In this document: one piece after another, positions 19,940 through 28,365 of the stretch
How positions within the stretch are numbered: position 1 is the first letter of the stretch
Layout of the letters: the number at the start of each line of letters is the position of its first letter
Program-made: the position numbers and the translations under genes
NCBI RefSeq assembly: GCF_000612665.1
Contig: NZ_HG942046.1
Span: 62,001-126,000, forward strand
Direction of reading: 5' to 3'
Length of the DNA: 64,000 bases
Origin: Neobacillus dielmonensis
GTDB lineage: Bacteria > Bacillota > Bacilli > Bacillales > Cytobacillaceae
The notes under the pieces: generated by a model
The model's database searches: none
Seen by the model: the letters and a program-made list of their open reading frames with translations, nothing else
What the model was told of the DNA's origin: nothing

Positions 19940-20602
19940 GTGAAGTATAGAAGTGTGTTTGATATTATTGGGCCGGTAATGATCGGGCCATCGAGTTCTC
20001 ATACAGCGGGAGCAGCCAGAATTGGCCGAGTGGCTAGGAGTCTATTTGGCAGGGAGCCGAAATGGGCAAACATTTCTTTGTACGGCTCATTCGCAGAAAC
20101 CTATAAAGGTCACGGAACCGATGTGGCCATTATCGGAGGTTTATTGGATTTTGATACGGATGATACCCGGATTATTGATGCCCTAAAGATTGCAGATGAG
20201 CATGGCATGAAAATACGTTTTATTGAGGAGGATGCTGTACCGGAGCATCCTAATACGGCCAGAATCATGATTGGTGACCATAATGGGGAGCTTGAATTGG
20301 TGGGTATTTCCATTGGCGGCGGGAAAATTGAGATAACTGAGTTAAACGGCTTCAAACTGAAATTATCCGGTAATCATCCGGCAATTCTTGTGGTCCACAA
20401 CGATCGATTCGGTGCAATTGCAGGTGTAGCTAATACTCTGGCAAAATATGAAATTAATATTGGCCATATGGAAGTTGCCCGAAAGGAAGTGGGAAAGATG
20501 GCCCTGATGACAATTGAGGTAGACCAAAATATAGATCAGCATTTAATAGAAGAACTTGAAAAACTTCCTAACATACTAAAAGTAACCAAGATTGTTGAGT
20601 AA
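19940..20602 (+). CDS. sdaAB: L-serine dehydratase, beta subunit
   Basis: Partner of SdaAA in the oxygen-sensitive [4Fe-4S] enzyme that deaminates L-serine to pyruvate. 220 residues. Seen: the N-terminal FDIIGPVMIGPSSSHTAGAARIGR block (shared with type 1 serine dehydratases), and a C-terminal ACT domain from about residue 148 (ILVVHNDRFGAIAGVANTLA). GTG start. Followed 66 bases later by the alpha subunit. Confidence 0.95.
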   Translation: MKYRSVFDIIGPVMIGPSSSHTAGAARIGRVARSLFGREPKWANISLYGSFAETYKGHGTDVAIIGGLLDFDTDDTRIIDALKIADEHGMKIRFIEEDAVPEHPNTARIMIGDHNGELELVGISIGGGKIEITELNGFKLKLSGNHPAILVVHNDRFGAIAGVANTLAKYEINIGHMEVARKEVGKMALMTIEVDQNIDQHLIEELEKLPNILKVTKIVE

Positions 20603-20668
20603 TAAATAAACTCACTGAAACTTTTTATACCAAAAATTTTATTAATTAATAATAAGGGGGAAACCTCT

Positions 20669-21553
20669 ATGTTCCGCAATGTTGCTGAATTAGTGGAACT
20701 CGCTGTCAGTAAAAACAAAAAGATTTCCGAAATTATGATTGAACAGGAAATAACTGTTACAGGACGGTCGAGACAAGAAATTATCGCACAAATGGACCGT
20801 AATCTTACGGTAATGGAAGAAGCGGTAGAGCGAGGAATAAAGGGCGTTACTTCCCATTCCGGATTAACCGGCGGGGATGCCGTCCTCCTGCAAAAATATA
20901 TTGAAAAAGGTAATTTTCTATCAGGGGAAACCATTCTTGATGCAGTAAGTAAAGCGGTCGCAACCAATGAAGTAAATGCGGCAATGGGCACGATATGTGC
21001 TACACCAACTGCTGGTTCTGCTGGTGTGGTTCCGGGAACGTTGTTTGCTGTTAAGAGGAAGCTTAACCCTACTAGAGAACAAATGGTTTCGTTTTTATTT
21101 ACTTCCGGTGCATTTGGCTTTGTTGTGGCCAATAATGCTTTCATATCGGGCGCTGCGGGAGGCTGTCAGGCAGAAGTTGGTTCTGCAGCAGGAATGGCGG
21201 CGGCAGCCATAGTCGAAATGGCTGGAGGTAGTCCGGAGCAATGTGCTGATGCGATGGCTATTACATTAAAAAATATGCTAGGCTTAGTCTGTGACCCTGT
21301 TGCAGGACTGGTAGAAGTGCCGTGCGTTAAACGAAACGCCATGGGGGCAGCTAATGCCATGGTCGCTGCCGATATGGCCTTGGCAGGAATCAAAAGTCGA
21401 ATTCCATGTGACGAGGTCATTGATGCGATGTATAAAATTGGTCAATCCATGCCGACTGCTTTACGAGAAACTGGACAGGGAGGGTTAGCGGCTACACCAA
21501 CAGGGCGGCTATTAGCAGCCAAGATCTTTGGTATACCGCTTAATGAGCAGTGA
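20669..21553 (+). CDS. sdaAA: L-serine dehydratase, alpha subunit
   Basis: Catalytic, iron-sulfur subunit of L-serine dehydratase. 294 residues. Seen: ATPTAGSAGVVPG, SGAAGGCQAEVGSAAGMAAA and LGLVCDPVAGLVEVPCVKRN, which carry conserved Fe-S cysteines. RBS AAGGGGG before the ATG. Its TGA overlaps the recG GTG start, so recG is translationally coupled to serine catabolism, as in B. subtilis. Confidence 0.95.
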   Translation: MFRNVAELVELAVSKNKKISEIMIEQEITVTGRSRQEIIAQMDRNLTVMEEAVERGIKGVTSHSGLTGGDAVLLQKYIEKGNFLSGETILDAVSKAVATNEVNAAMGTICATPTAGSAGVVPGTLFAVKRKLNPTREQMVSFLFTSGAFGFVVANNAFISGAAGGCQAEVGSAAGMAAAAIVEMAGGSPEQCADAMAITLKNMLGLVCDPVAGLVEVPCVKRNAMGAANAMVAADMALAGIKSRIPCDEVIDAMYKIGQSMPTALRETGQGGLAATPTGRLLAAKIFGIPLNEQ

Positions 21554-23598
21554 ATTCATATCTCATTCAACCAGTAACCGCCCTTAAGGGCATTGGAGAA
21601 GAAACAGCTGCCATTCTTTCCGAGGTAAATATCTTTACAATTCACGATTTATTAGAATATTTTCCCTATAGATATGAGGATTACCGCCTGCGTGATTTAG
21701 CGGAGGTACAGCATGATGAAAAAGTGACTGTGGAAGGGAAGGTTCACAGCGAGCCTTCTCTTGCCTATTATGGCAGAAAAAAATCGAAGCTGACGATACG
21801 GGTTTTGGTGGACCGTTATTTGGTCAAAGTAGTCTTTTTTAACCAGCCGTACTTAAAAAATAAACTGACCATCAATGATACTATTACCGTGACTGGAAAA
21901 TGGGATGCCCATCGGCAAACCATAACTGCAAATGAGCTTCAGCTGGGTACGAATGCTAAAGCAACGGATTTTGAGCCGGTCTACTCGTTAAGGGGAAACT
22001 TAACGACAAAGGGCATGAGAAAGTTCATCCGGCTAGCCTACGAGCAATACGGAAGCTACATTGAAGAAACTTTGCCGGGTCACTTTTTACAAAATTATCG
22101 GCTCCTAAACCGGAAGGATGCCATTAGAGCTATGCATTTTCCTGCCAGCCAGGAAGATGTAAAGCAAGCACGGCGCCGATTTGTATACGAGGAGTTTTTG
22201 ACTTTTCAACTTAAAATGCAAGGGTTACGAAAATTTGAGCGGGAACATTCCCCTGGCGTTAGTCAAAACTACGATTTAAAAAAATTGAAGGAGTTTCTGA
22301 GCCAGCTTCCATTTCCGTTAACCAACGCTCAAAAACGAGTGGTAAATGAAATTGTTAAGGATTTAAAATCACCCTATCGGATGAATCGTTTATTGCAAGG
22401 AGATGTTGGGTCAGGAAAAACGGTTGTAGCTGCAATTGGTTTGTATGCTAGTGTGACAGCGGGCTTTCAAGGGGCGCTCATGGTCCCAACGGAAATATTA
22501 GCTGAACAGCATGCAGAATCATTAAAACAGTTACTCGAGCCTTTCAAGGTTAGGTCCGAGCTGTTGACGAGCTCCATCAAGGGAAAACGGAGAAAGGAAA
22601 TCCTTCATGAACTGCAAGAAGGTCATATAGATATTCTTATAGGCACCCACGCACTGATTCAGGATGAAGTTATCTTTAAAAAATTAGGACTTGTTATTAC
22701 AGACGAACAACATCGGTTTGGTGTAGAACAACGCAGGGTGCTGCGGGAAAAAGGGGAAAACCCTGATGTCCTGTTTATGACGGCAACCCCAATACCGCGG
22801 ACACTTGCTATTACCGTATTTGGGGAAATGGATGTGTCAGTTCTTGATGAAATGCCTGCAGGAAGAAAGTCGATTGAAACCTATTGGGCCAAACCGGAGA
22901 TGCTTGATCAAGTACTAGCCATGGTTGAAAAGGAATTAAGGAAAGGCCATCAGGCGTATGTTATTTGCCCGCTCATTGAGGAGTCGGACAAGCTCGATGT
23001 ACAAAATGCAATTGATGTGCACGCAGCCCTAAACCAATACTTTATGAATCGCTATAAAGTGGGGCTGATGCATGGACGATTGCTGGCAGAAGAAAAAGAT
23101 TCGGTTATGAAACAATTCAGCTCCAATGAAATTCAAGTCTTAGTCTCGACTACAGTTGTCGAGGTAGGGGTCAACGTACCCAATGCGACAATGATGGTTA
23201 TTTACGATGCGGAGAGATTTGGATTGTCCCAGCTTCACCAGCTTCGGGGCCGGGTAGGACGTGGCAGTGACCAGTCTTACTGCATTTTGCTAGCCAATCC
23301 TAAAACGGAAATAGGACAGGAACGAATGCGGATTATGACCGAAACAAACGATGGATTTGCGCTGAGTGAAAAGGATTTGGAGCTCAGAGGACCCGGGGAC
23401 TTTTTTGGAAAAAAACAAAGCGGGATCCCGGAATTTAAAATTGCTGATATGGTCCACGATTATCGTGCCCTTGAAACGGCCAGAAATGACGCAGCCAAGC
23501 TTCTTGAATCCAATACCTTCTGGCATTCACCAGAATATAAGTATTTGCGGAACCAGCTTGAGGCATCAGGTGTCTTAGAAGGAGAAAAGCTTGATTAA
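21550..23598 (+). CDS. recG: ATP-dependent DNA helicase RecG
   Basis: Double-stranded DNA translocase that reverses stalled forks and branch-migrates Holliday junctions. 682 residues, normal length. Seen: N-terminal wedge/OB domain (about 1-200), Walker A GDVGSGKT at 284-291, DEQH at 385-388, TATPIPRTLAI, and HQLRGRVGRG near the end with the TRG-type region following. GTG start at 21550 overlaps the sdaAA stop (GTGA). A terminator with two stems follows. Confidence 0.96.
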   Translation: MNSYLIQPVTALKGIGEETAAILSEVNIFTIHDLLEYFPYRYEDYRLRDLAEVQHDEKVTVEGKVHSEPSLAYYGRKKSKLTIRVLVDRYLVKVVFFNQPYLKNKLTINDTITVTGKWDAHRQTITANELQLGTNAKATDFEPVYSLRGNLTTKGMRKFIRLAYEQYGSYIEETLPGHFLQNYRLLNRKDAIRAMHFPASQEDVKQARRRFVYEEFLTFQLKMQGLRKFEREHSPGVSQNYDLKKLKEFLSQLPFPLTNAQKRVVNEIVKDLKSPYRMNRLLQGDVGSGKTVVAAIGLYASVTAGFQGALMVPTEILAEQHAESLKQLLEPFKVRSELLTSSIKGKRRKEILHELQEGHIDILIGTHALIQDEVIFKKLGLVITDEQHRFGVEQRRVLREKGENPDVLFMTATPIPRTLAITVFGEMDVSVLDEMPAGRKSIETYWAKPEMLDQVLAMVEKELRKGHQAYVICPLIEESDKLDVQNAIDVHAALNQYFMNRYKVGLMHGRLLAEEKDSVMKQFSSNEIQVLVSTTVVEVGVNVPNATMMVIYDAERFGLSQLHQLRGRVGRGSDQSYCILLANPKTEIGQERMRIMTETNDGFALSEKDLELRGPGDFFGKKQSGIPEFKIADMVHDYRALETARNDAAKLLESNTFWHSPEYKYLRNQLEASGVLEGEKLD

Positions 23599-23638
23599 GG
23601 ATAGGTCTTCCTGCTTATACCACCTGTAAGACACAAAG

Positions 23639-23684
23639 AGCAGATTTCAGGAATAATAAACTTATTCTTGCATTCTGCTTTTTT
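23639..23684 (+). terminator. Terminator after recG
   Basis: Outer stem AGCAGA / TCTGCT, a symmetric 3x3 internal loop, then CAGGAATAA / TTATTCTTG (one G-U) around loop TAAAC, followed by six T. Its 3' arm overlaps the fapR promoter -35 region. Confidence 0.85.
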
Positions 23685-23696
23685 AAATTTTATACT
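23668..23696 (+). promoter_or_regulatory. Promoter of the fapR-plsX-fabD-fabG operon
   Basis: TTGCAT at 23668-23673 and TATACT at 23691-23696, 17-base spacer. It lies inside and just after the recG terminator and directly before the FapR box, the arrangement expected for an autoregulated fapR promoter. Confidence 0.7.
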
Positions 23697-23699
23697 ACT

Positions 23700-23718
23700 C
23701 TTAGTACCTAGTCATAAG
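23700..23718 (+). promoter_or_regulatory. FapR operator
   Basis: CTTAGTACCTAGTCATAAG is an imperfect palindrome (outer CTTA/TAAG, inner AC/GT) matching the FapR box core TTAGTACCT known from Bacillus. It starts four bases after the -10, over the expected transcription start, so bound FapR would block initiation; malonyl-CoA would release it. Confidence 0.8.
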
Positions 23719-23737
23719 AACTCGGACGGTGTGGAAG

Positions 23738-24304
23738 ATGAGAAAAAGTAAGAAGGAACGACAGCAGCTGTTAATGTCCACGATTCAAGATAATCCCTTT
23801 GTAACGGACGAGGAGCTTGCGGAAAAATTTCAAGTTAGTGTGCAAACGATTCGTTTGGATCGCTTAGAGTTATCGATACCTGAACTTCGGGAACGAATTA
23901 AATCGGTAGCCGAAAAACGGTTCGACGATGAAGTTAAATCACTGCCAATCGAAGAAGTAATTGGAGAAATTATTGATATTGAACTCGATCAAAATGCGAT
24001 TTCCATATTTGATGTTAAGGAAGAACATGTATTTAAACGAAATCAAATTGCCCGCGGACATCATGTTTTTGCTCAGGCAAATTCTCTTGCGGTGGCAGTC
24101 ATCAATGATGAATTGGCACTGACAGCAAAAGCGAATATTCAATTTATTCGCTCGGTTAAACTACATGAACGAGTGATTGCAAAAGCAAAGGTAGAAAAAA
24201 TTGATGAAGCAAAGGGCAGAACATTTGTCCAAGTGAGAAGCTTCGTCAATAATGAACTGGTTTTTACTGGAGACTTTGAAATGTATCGCTCGAATAATCA
24301 ATAA
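23738..24304 (+). CDS. fapR: Fatty acid and phospholipid synthesis repressor FapR
   Basis: Global repressor of lipid synthesis whose inducer is malonyl-CoA. ATG 23738 gives 188 residues, the usual length; a GTG nine bases earlier is in frame but has no RBS advantage. Seen: N-terminal helix-turn-helix (about 1-45, [20 protein letters not shown]), linker helix, and a hotdog-fold effector domain with [18 protein letters not shown]. It heads the operon with plsX, fabD and fabG and has its own operator upstream. Confidence 0.95.
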   Translation: MRKSKKERQQLLMSTIQDNPFVTDEELAEKFQVSVQTIRLDRLELSIPELRERIKSVAEKRFDDEVKSLPIEEVIGEIIDIELDQNAISIFDVKEEHVFKRNQIARGHHVFAQANSLAVAVINDELALTAKANIQFIRSVKLHERVIAKAKVEKIDEAKGRTFVQVRSFVNNELVFTGDFEMYRSNNQ

Positions 24305-24316
24305 GGGATGAGACCA

Positions 24317-25309
24317 ATGAATATTGCCATAGACGCAATGGGCGGAGACAACGCACCGAAAGAGATTGTTCTCGGTGCCATGAAAGCCATAAAGGAATTT
24401 CCAGATTTACAAATCACTCTTGTGGGTGATGAAGTAAAAATAAAAAATACATTAACCAATCAAGAAAGAATTACGATTATACATACCGAAGAAGTCATAT
24501 TAGGCACAGATGAGCCTGTGAGGGCAGTCCGCCGAAAAAAAACTGCCTCTATGGTGCTAGCAGCTACTCAGGTAGCGGAAGGAAAGGCGAATGCCTGTTT
24601 GTCTGCAGGAAATACTGGTGCTTTGATGGCAACAGGATTGTTTGTAGTTGGCAGAATTGAAGGAATTGATCGGCCCGCTTTAGCCCCGACCCTTCCAACA
24701 ATTGGCGGAGAAGGTTTTCTTTTATTAGATGTGGGTGCGAATGCAGATGCTAAACCAGAACATTTGCTGCAATATGCCATCATGGGTTCCATTTACAGTA
24801 AAAAAGTTAGAGGAATTGAAAGCCCGAGAATCGGACTCCTTAATATTGGAACAGAAGAAAAGAAAGGTAACGAACTGACAAAGCATGCGTTTGCGCTTCT
24901 TAAACAGACAAATTTAAATTTCATTGGCAACGTAGAGGCCCGCGATTTGCTTGAAGGTGTCGCAGATGTTGTGGTTACGGATGGTTTTACTGGAAACATG
25001 GTGTTAAAAACCATTGAGGGGACAGCACTAGGGATGTTTAAAATGTTGAAAAGTACCTTAATGTCCAGTATGAAAAGTAAACTGGCTGCAGCCGTTTTGA
25101 AACCTGAATTTGGTTCATTGAAAAGTAAATTGGACTACTCAGAATATGGCGGGGCAAGTCTTTTTGGTTTAAAGGCGCCGGTTATTAAAGCCCATGGTTC
25201 ATCTGATGCACAAGCTATTTATAGCGCCATCAAGCAAACTAGGGAAATGGTTGAAAATGATGTTATCGGGCTAATTAAACAAACTGTAGAAGAAACGGCT
25301 TCAGTATAA
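24317..25309 (+). CDS. plsX: Phosphate acyltransferase PlsX
   Basis: Makes acyl-phosphate from acyl-ACP, the first step toward phosphatidic acid in Gram-positives. Start chosen at ATG 24317 ([18 protein letters not shown]), eight bases after AAGGGA, giving 330 residues; ATG 24308 is in frame but overlaps that site. Seen: [30 protein letters not shown] and [17 protein letters not shown]. Twelve bases after fapR, within the FapR-controlled operon. Confidence 0.95.
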   Translation: MNIAIDAMGGDNAPKEIVLGAMKAIKEFPDLQITLVGDEVKIKNTLTNQERITIIHTEEVILGTDEPVRAVRRKKTASMVLAATQVAEGKANACLSAGNTGALMATGLFVVGRIEGIDRPALAPTLPTIGGEGFLLLDVGANADAKPEHLLQYAIMGSIYSKKVRGIESPRIGLLNIGTEEKKGNELTKHAFALLKQTNLNFIGNVEARDLLEGVADVVVTDGFTGNMVLKTIEGTALGMFKMLKSTLMSSMKSKLAAAVLKPEFGSLKSKLDYSEYGGASLFGLKAPVIKAHGSSDAQAIYSAIKQTREMVENDVIGLIKQTVEETASV

Positions 25310-25334
25310 AAATAAAATGTTAGGGGGATAACCA

Positions 25335-26282
25335 TTGGGCAAGATAGCATTCGTGTTTCCTGGGCAAGGATCACAGGCAGTTGGAATGGGAAAAGATTTA
25401 GCTGAAAAATACCCTGAAGTTATGGATTATTTTAAGAAAGCAGACCAAAAATTGGACGCATCTCTTAGCCGGCTGATTTTTGAAGGACCAAAGGAAGAAT
25501 TAACACAGACCATTAATACCCAGCCTGCTCTATTAACGACAAGTCTAGCTATTTTAGAATATTTCCGAAAATCAGGTATAACAGCTGATTATGCTGCTGG
25601 CCACAGCTTAGGAGAGTATACAGCTCTGGCCGCCGCAGGGGCGCTCTCATTTGAAGATGCTGTATATTTGGTAAGAAAACGTGGAGAGTTCATGGAACGT
25701 GCAGTTCCCAATGGCGAGGGAACCATGGCTGCTGTACTTGGAATGGATCGGGATAAACTGTCAGCAATAACCGAAGAAGTCACAGAATCCGGATCCACTG
25801 TTGCGCTCGCCAATCTAAATTGTCCTGGACAAATCGTCATATCTGGCACCAGACAAGGAGTGGAACTGGCTGGTTCGCAGGCGAAAGAATCAGGGGCAAA
25901 ACGGGTTCTGCCGTTAGAAGTGTCGGGACCGTTCCATTCGCCTTTAATGAAACCTGCAGCAGAACAATTGAACAGTATTTTAAACGAAATAACGATGGAA
26001 GACGCGAAGCTCCCTGTAGTGGTTAATGTTACGGCTGAACCAATGACAGATGCCCAGACCATAAAAGCTAAATTAATTGAACAGCTTTATTCTCCCGTCT
26101 TGTGGGAGGACTCTGTCCGGAAAATGATTGCATTGGGAGTCGATACATTTATTGAAATTGGTCCTGGCAAGGTGTTATCCGGTCTGATTAGAAAAATAGA
26201 TAAATCGGTTAAAACGTATGCTGTTTCGGATGAAGAAAGCGCCCATGCTGTCATGGATGCATTAAAGGAGGAGCAAAGATGA
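25335..26282 (+). CDS. fabD: Malonyl-CoA:ACP transacylase
   Basis: Loads malonyl groups onto acyl carrier protein. 315 residues. Seen: [13 protein letters not shown], the active-site GHSLGEY with Ser91, and [12 protein letters not shown] with the catalytic His. TTG start at 25335 with TAGGGGG upstream. The last four bases overlap fabG (ATGA). Confidence 0.96.
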   Translation: MGKIAFVFPGQGSQAVGMGKDLAEKYPEVMDYFKKADQKLDASLSRLIFEGPKEELTQTINTQPALLTTSLAILEYFRKSGITADYAAGHSLGEYTALAAAGALSFEDAVYLVRKRGEFMERAVPNGEGTMAAVLGMDRDKLSAITEEVTESGSTVALANLNCPGQIVISGTRQGVELAGSQAKESGAKRVLPLEVSGPFHSPLMKPAAEQLNSILNEITMEDAKLPVVVNVTAEPMTDAQTIKAKLIEQLYSPVLWEDSVRKMIALGVDTFIEIGPGKVLSGLIRKIDKSVKTYAVSDEESAHAVMDALKEEQR

Positions 26283-27022
26283 GCTTAGCAGGAAAAGCCG
26301 CTCTTGTAACAGGGGCATCTAGGGGAATTGGCCGTGAAATCGCACTTGAATTAGCGAGGCAAGGGGCGAATGTAGCTGTTAATTTCTCCGGCAGTGAGGC
26401 AAAAGCGAATGAAGTGGTGGAGGAGATAAAAAACTTAGGCCGCGATGCATTTGCCATTAAATGTGATGTTTCCAATTCCGAAGAAGTGACAGAAATGGTG
26501 AAAGCAGCAATAGACCGTTTTGGCAAACTCGACATTTTGGTGAATAATGCCGGCATTACAAAAGATAATTTATTAATGCGGATGAAAGAGGAAGATTGGG
26601 ATGATGTGCTGAATATTAATCTTAAAGGTGTATTCCTCTGTACAAAAGCAGTGACCAGGCAAATGATGAAGCAGAGACAAGGGCGAATTATTAATATTGC
26701 ATCCATTGTCGGGGTCAGTGGCAATCCTGGACAAGCCAACTATGTAGCGGCTAAAGCAGGGGTGATTGGCTTGACAAAAACAACGGCAAAGGAACTCGCT
26801 TCTCGAAATATTACGGTGAACGCCGTGGCACCTGGATTTATTTCTACAGATATGACTGATAAATTATCGGAAGATGTGAAACAGGAAATGTTAAAGCAAA
26901 TTCCCTTGGCTAGATTCGGTGACCCAAAGGATGTTGCTCAAGTGACAGCTTTCTTGGCATCTGACAGCGCATCCTATATGACAGGGCAAACTTTGCATAT
27001 TGATGGCGGAATGGTCATGTAA
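26279..27022 (+). CDS. fabG: 3-oxoacyl-ACP reductase FabG
   Basis: NADPH-dependent short-chain dehydrogenase that reduces beta-ketoacyl-ACP in the elongation cycle. 247 residues. Seen: TGASRGIG cofactor loop, NNAGIT, and the catalytic triad Ser142, Tyr155, Lys159 (YVAAK). Translationally coupled to fabD; AAGGAGGAGC at the end of fabD serves as RBS. Confidence 0.96.
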   Translation: MSLAGKAALVTGASRGIGREIALELARQGANVAVNFSGSEAKANEVVEEIKNLGRDAFAIKCDVSNSEEVTEMVKAAIDRFGKLDILVNNAGITKDNLLMRMKEEDWDDVLNINLKGVFLCTKAVTRQMMKQRQGRIINIASIVGVSGNPGQANYVAAKAGVIGLTKTTAKELASRNITVNAVAPGFISTDMTDKLSEDVKQEMLKQIPLARFGDPKDVAQVTAFLASDSASYMTGQTLHIDGGMVM

Positions 27023-27037
27023 TTTTGTAAAAAACGG

Positions 27038-27065
27038 TGTACATTTTTCAGAAATACACTATAAT
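27038..27065 (+). promoter_or_regulatory. Putative promoter of acpP
   Basis: TGTACA at 27038-27043 and a perfect TATAAT at 27060-27065, 16-base spacer, between fabG and acpP. A second start for acpP would let the carrier protein be made at higher level than the enzymes. A CodY-box-like sequence lies between the two hexamers (see findings). Confidence 0.5.
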
Positions 27066-27088
27066 ATCTTGAGGGGAGGTGAACGAGC

Positions 27089-27322
27089 ATGGCAGATGTA
27101 TTAGAACGTGTTACCAAGATTATCGTTGATCGTTTAGGAGTTGACGAATCACAAGTAACGCTTGAAGCTTCATTCAAAGAAGACCTTGGTGCTGATTCCC
27201 TTGATGTAGTTGAACTAGTAATGGAATTAGAAGATGAGTTTGATATGGAAATTTCCGATGAGGATGCTGAAAATATCGGCACAGTTGGAGATGCTGTTAA
27301 CTACATAAATAGCCGCAAGTAA
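27089..27322 (+). CDS. acpP: Acyl carrier protein
   Basis: Carries growing acyl chains on a 4'-phosphopantetheine arm. 77 residues, acidic. Seen: the attachment motif GADSLD with Ser37 and the following helix [16 protein letters not shown]. Strong RBS GAGGGGAGGTG. Its substrate prosthetic group comes from the CoA pathway (coaBC also in this window). A terminator follows. Confidence 0.97.
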   Translation: MADVLERVTKIIVDRLGVDESQVTLEASFKEDLGADSLDVVELVMELEDEFDMEISDEDAENIGTVGDAVNYINSRK

Positions 27323-27338
27323 TTCGTTTGGATGTTTC

Positions 27339-27370
27339 AAAGCTCCGTTATATAAGACGGAGCTTTATTT
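27339..27370 (+). terminator. Terminator after acpP
   Basis: 10-bp stem AAAGCTCCGT / ACGGAGCTTT with an 8-base loop, followed by ATTTAT. The rest of the gap up to rnc (to 27573) is AT-rich, with a short stem CTTGGCA / TGCCAGG at 27477-27499 and a TATGAT at 27467 that lacks a clear -35; no gene is seen in it. Confidence 0.8.
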
Positions 27371-27573
27371 ATGGGATGGTTGGAATGTTTTTCTGGGTTG
27401 CCATACGACGTTAAACAGCGCTAAAGCTTTTCTTTTAACCATATGGCGCCGCTGCTATTCTTATTGTATGATAGAACTTGGCAGAACTTTTTTTGCCAGG
27501 TTTCTTTGTGTTTTATCAATGTTTCACTTAGAATATAGAGAAAGTGTAAATTTGAAGCAAGGTGGAGAATACA

Positions 27574-28311
27574 ATGCGCAAAAACGGAAAGGAAACAGAT
27601 TTGAATCGCGCAAACGAACAATTATTTAAAGAACTGCAAAATTCCCTTGGAATTTTATTTAGCAATGAAAAATTACTGAAGCAGGCTTTCACACATTCAT
27701 CCTATGTGAATGAGCATCGCAGAAAGCCTTTTGAGGATAACGAAAGGCTTGAATTTTTAGGAGATGCGGTCTTGGAACTGACCATATCCCAATTTCTTTT
27801 TAACAAATACCCAACTATGACCGAAGGTGAATTAACTAAGCTGCGGGCGGCCATCGTGTGTGAACCGTCACTAGTCTCGTTTGCTAGTGAACTTGGTTTT
27901 GGCAAGTTCATTTTGTTGGGAAAAGGGGAGGAAATGACGGGAGGCCGCGAACGTCCAGCGCTTTTAGCCGATGTGTTCGAAGCATTCATTGGAGCACTCT
28001 TTTTGGACAAAGGACTTGACGTCGTGATTAAGTTCCTTGAGCAAGTCGTTTATCCTAAAATTAATGCAGGTGCTTTTTCTCATGTGATGGATTTTAAAAG
28101 TCAATTACAAGAGTTTATTCAACGAGATGGTATCGGAGTGATTGAATACCGGGTACTTCAAGAAAAGGGACCTGCCCACAATAAAGAGTTTGTATCAAAG
28201 GTAACCCTCAATGGGGAAGAACTTGGAACCGGAACGGGCAAGTCCAAAAAAGAAGCAGAACAGCATGCTGCCCAAATGGCATTAGAGGTGCTTAAAACTA
28301 AAACAACTTGA
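27574..28311 (+). CDS. rnc: Ribonuclease III
   Basis: Double-strand-specific endoribonuclease for rRNA, scRNA and antisense processing. The frame is open from a GTG at 27562, but that codon lies inside the RBS AAGGTGGAG; ATG 27574 gives 245 residues. Seen: signature [13 protein letters not shown] with Glu60 and Asp64, a second acidic set in [14 protein letters not shown], and a C-terminal dsRNA-binding domain (about 172-240). Followed by smc after 54 bases, the conserved order. Confidence 0.96.
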   Translation: MRKNGKETDLNRANEQLFKELQNSLGILFSNEKLLKQAFTHSSYVNEHRRKPFEDNERLEFLGDAVLELTISQFLFNKYPTMTEGELTKLRAAIVCEPSLVSFASELGFGKFILLGKGEEMTGGRERPALLADVFEAFIGALFLDKGLDVVIKFLEQVVYPKINAGAFSHVMDFKSQLQEFIQRDGIGVIEYRVLQEKGPAHNKEFVSKVTLNGEELGTGTGKSKKEAEQHAAQMALEVLKTKTT

Positions 28312-28365
28312 GATAGACAAAATGTTTGAGAGGAGAAATCCCTTAGCATTTAGGGAGGATTTTAA

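Noticed and set aside
20536..21144. 202-codon reverse-strand ORF over sdaAA
   Set aside because: Lies wholly antisense to a well-supported gene and has composition expected from its mirror frame; no family recognised.
25589..26062. 157-codon reverse-strand ORF over fabD
   Set aside because: Antisense shadow of fabD; no RBS or family match.
26251..26739. 162-codon reverse-strand ORF over fabG
   Set aside because: Antisense shadow of fabG, which has all catalytic residues.
27477..27499. Possible small RNA with a hairpin between acpP and rnc
   Set aside because: The TATGAT upstream lacks a -35 and the stem is weak; not enough to call an RNA gene.
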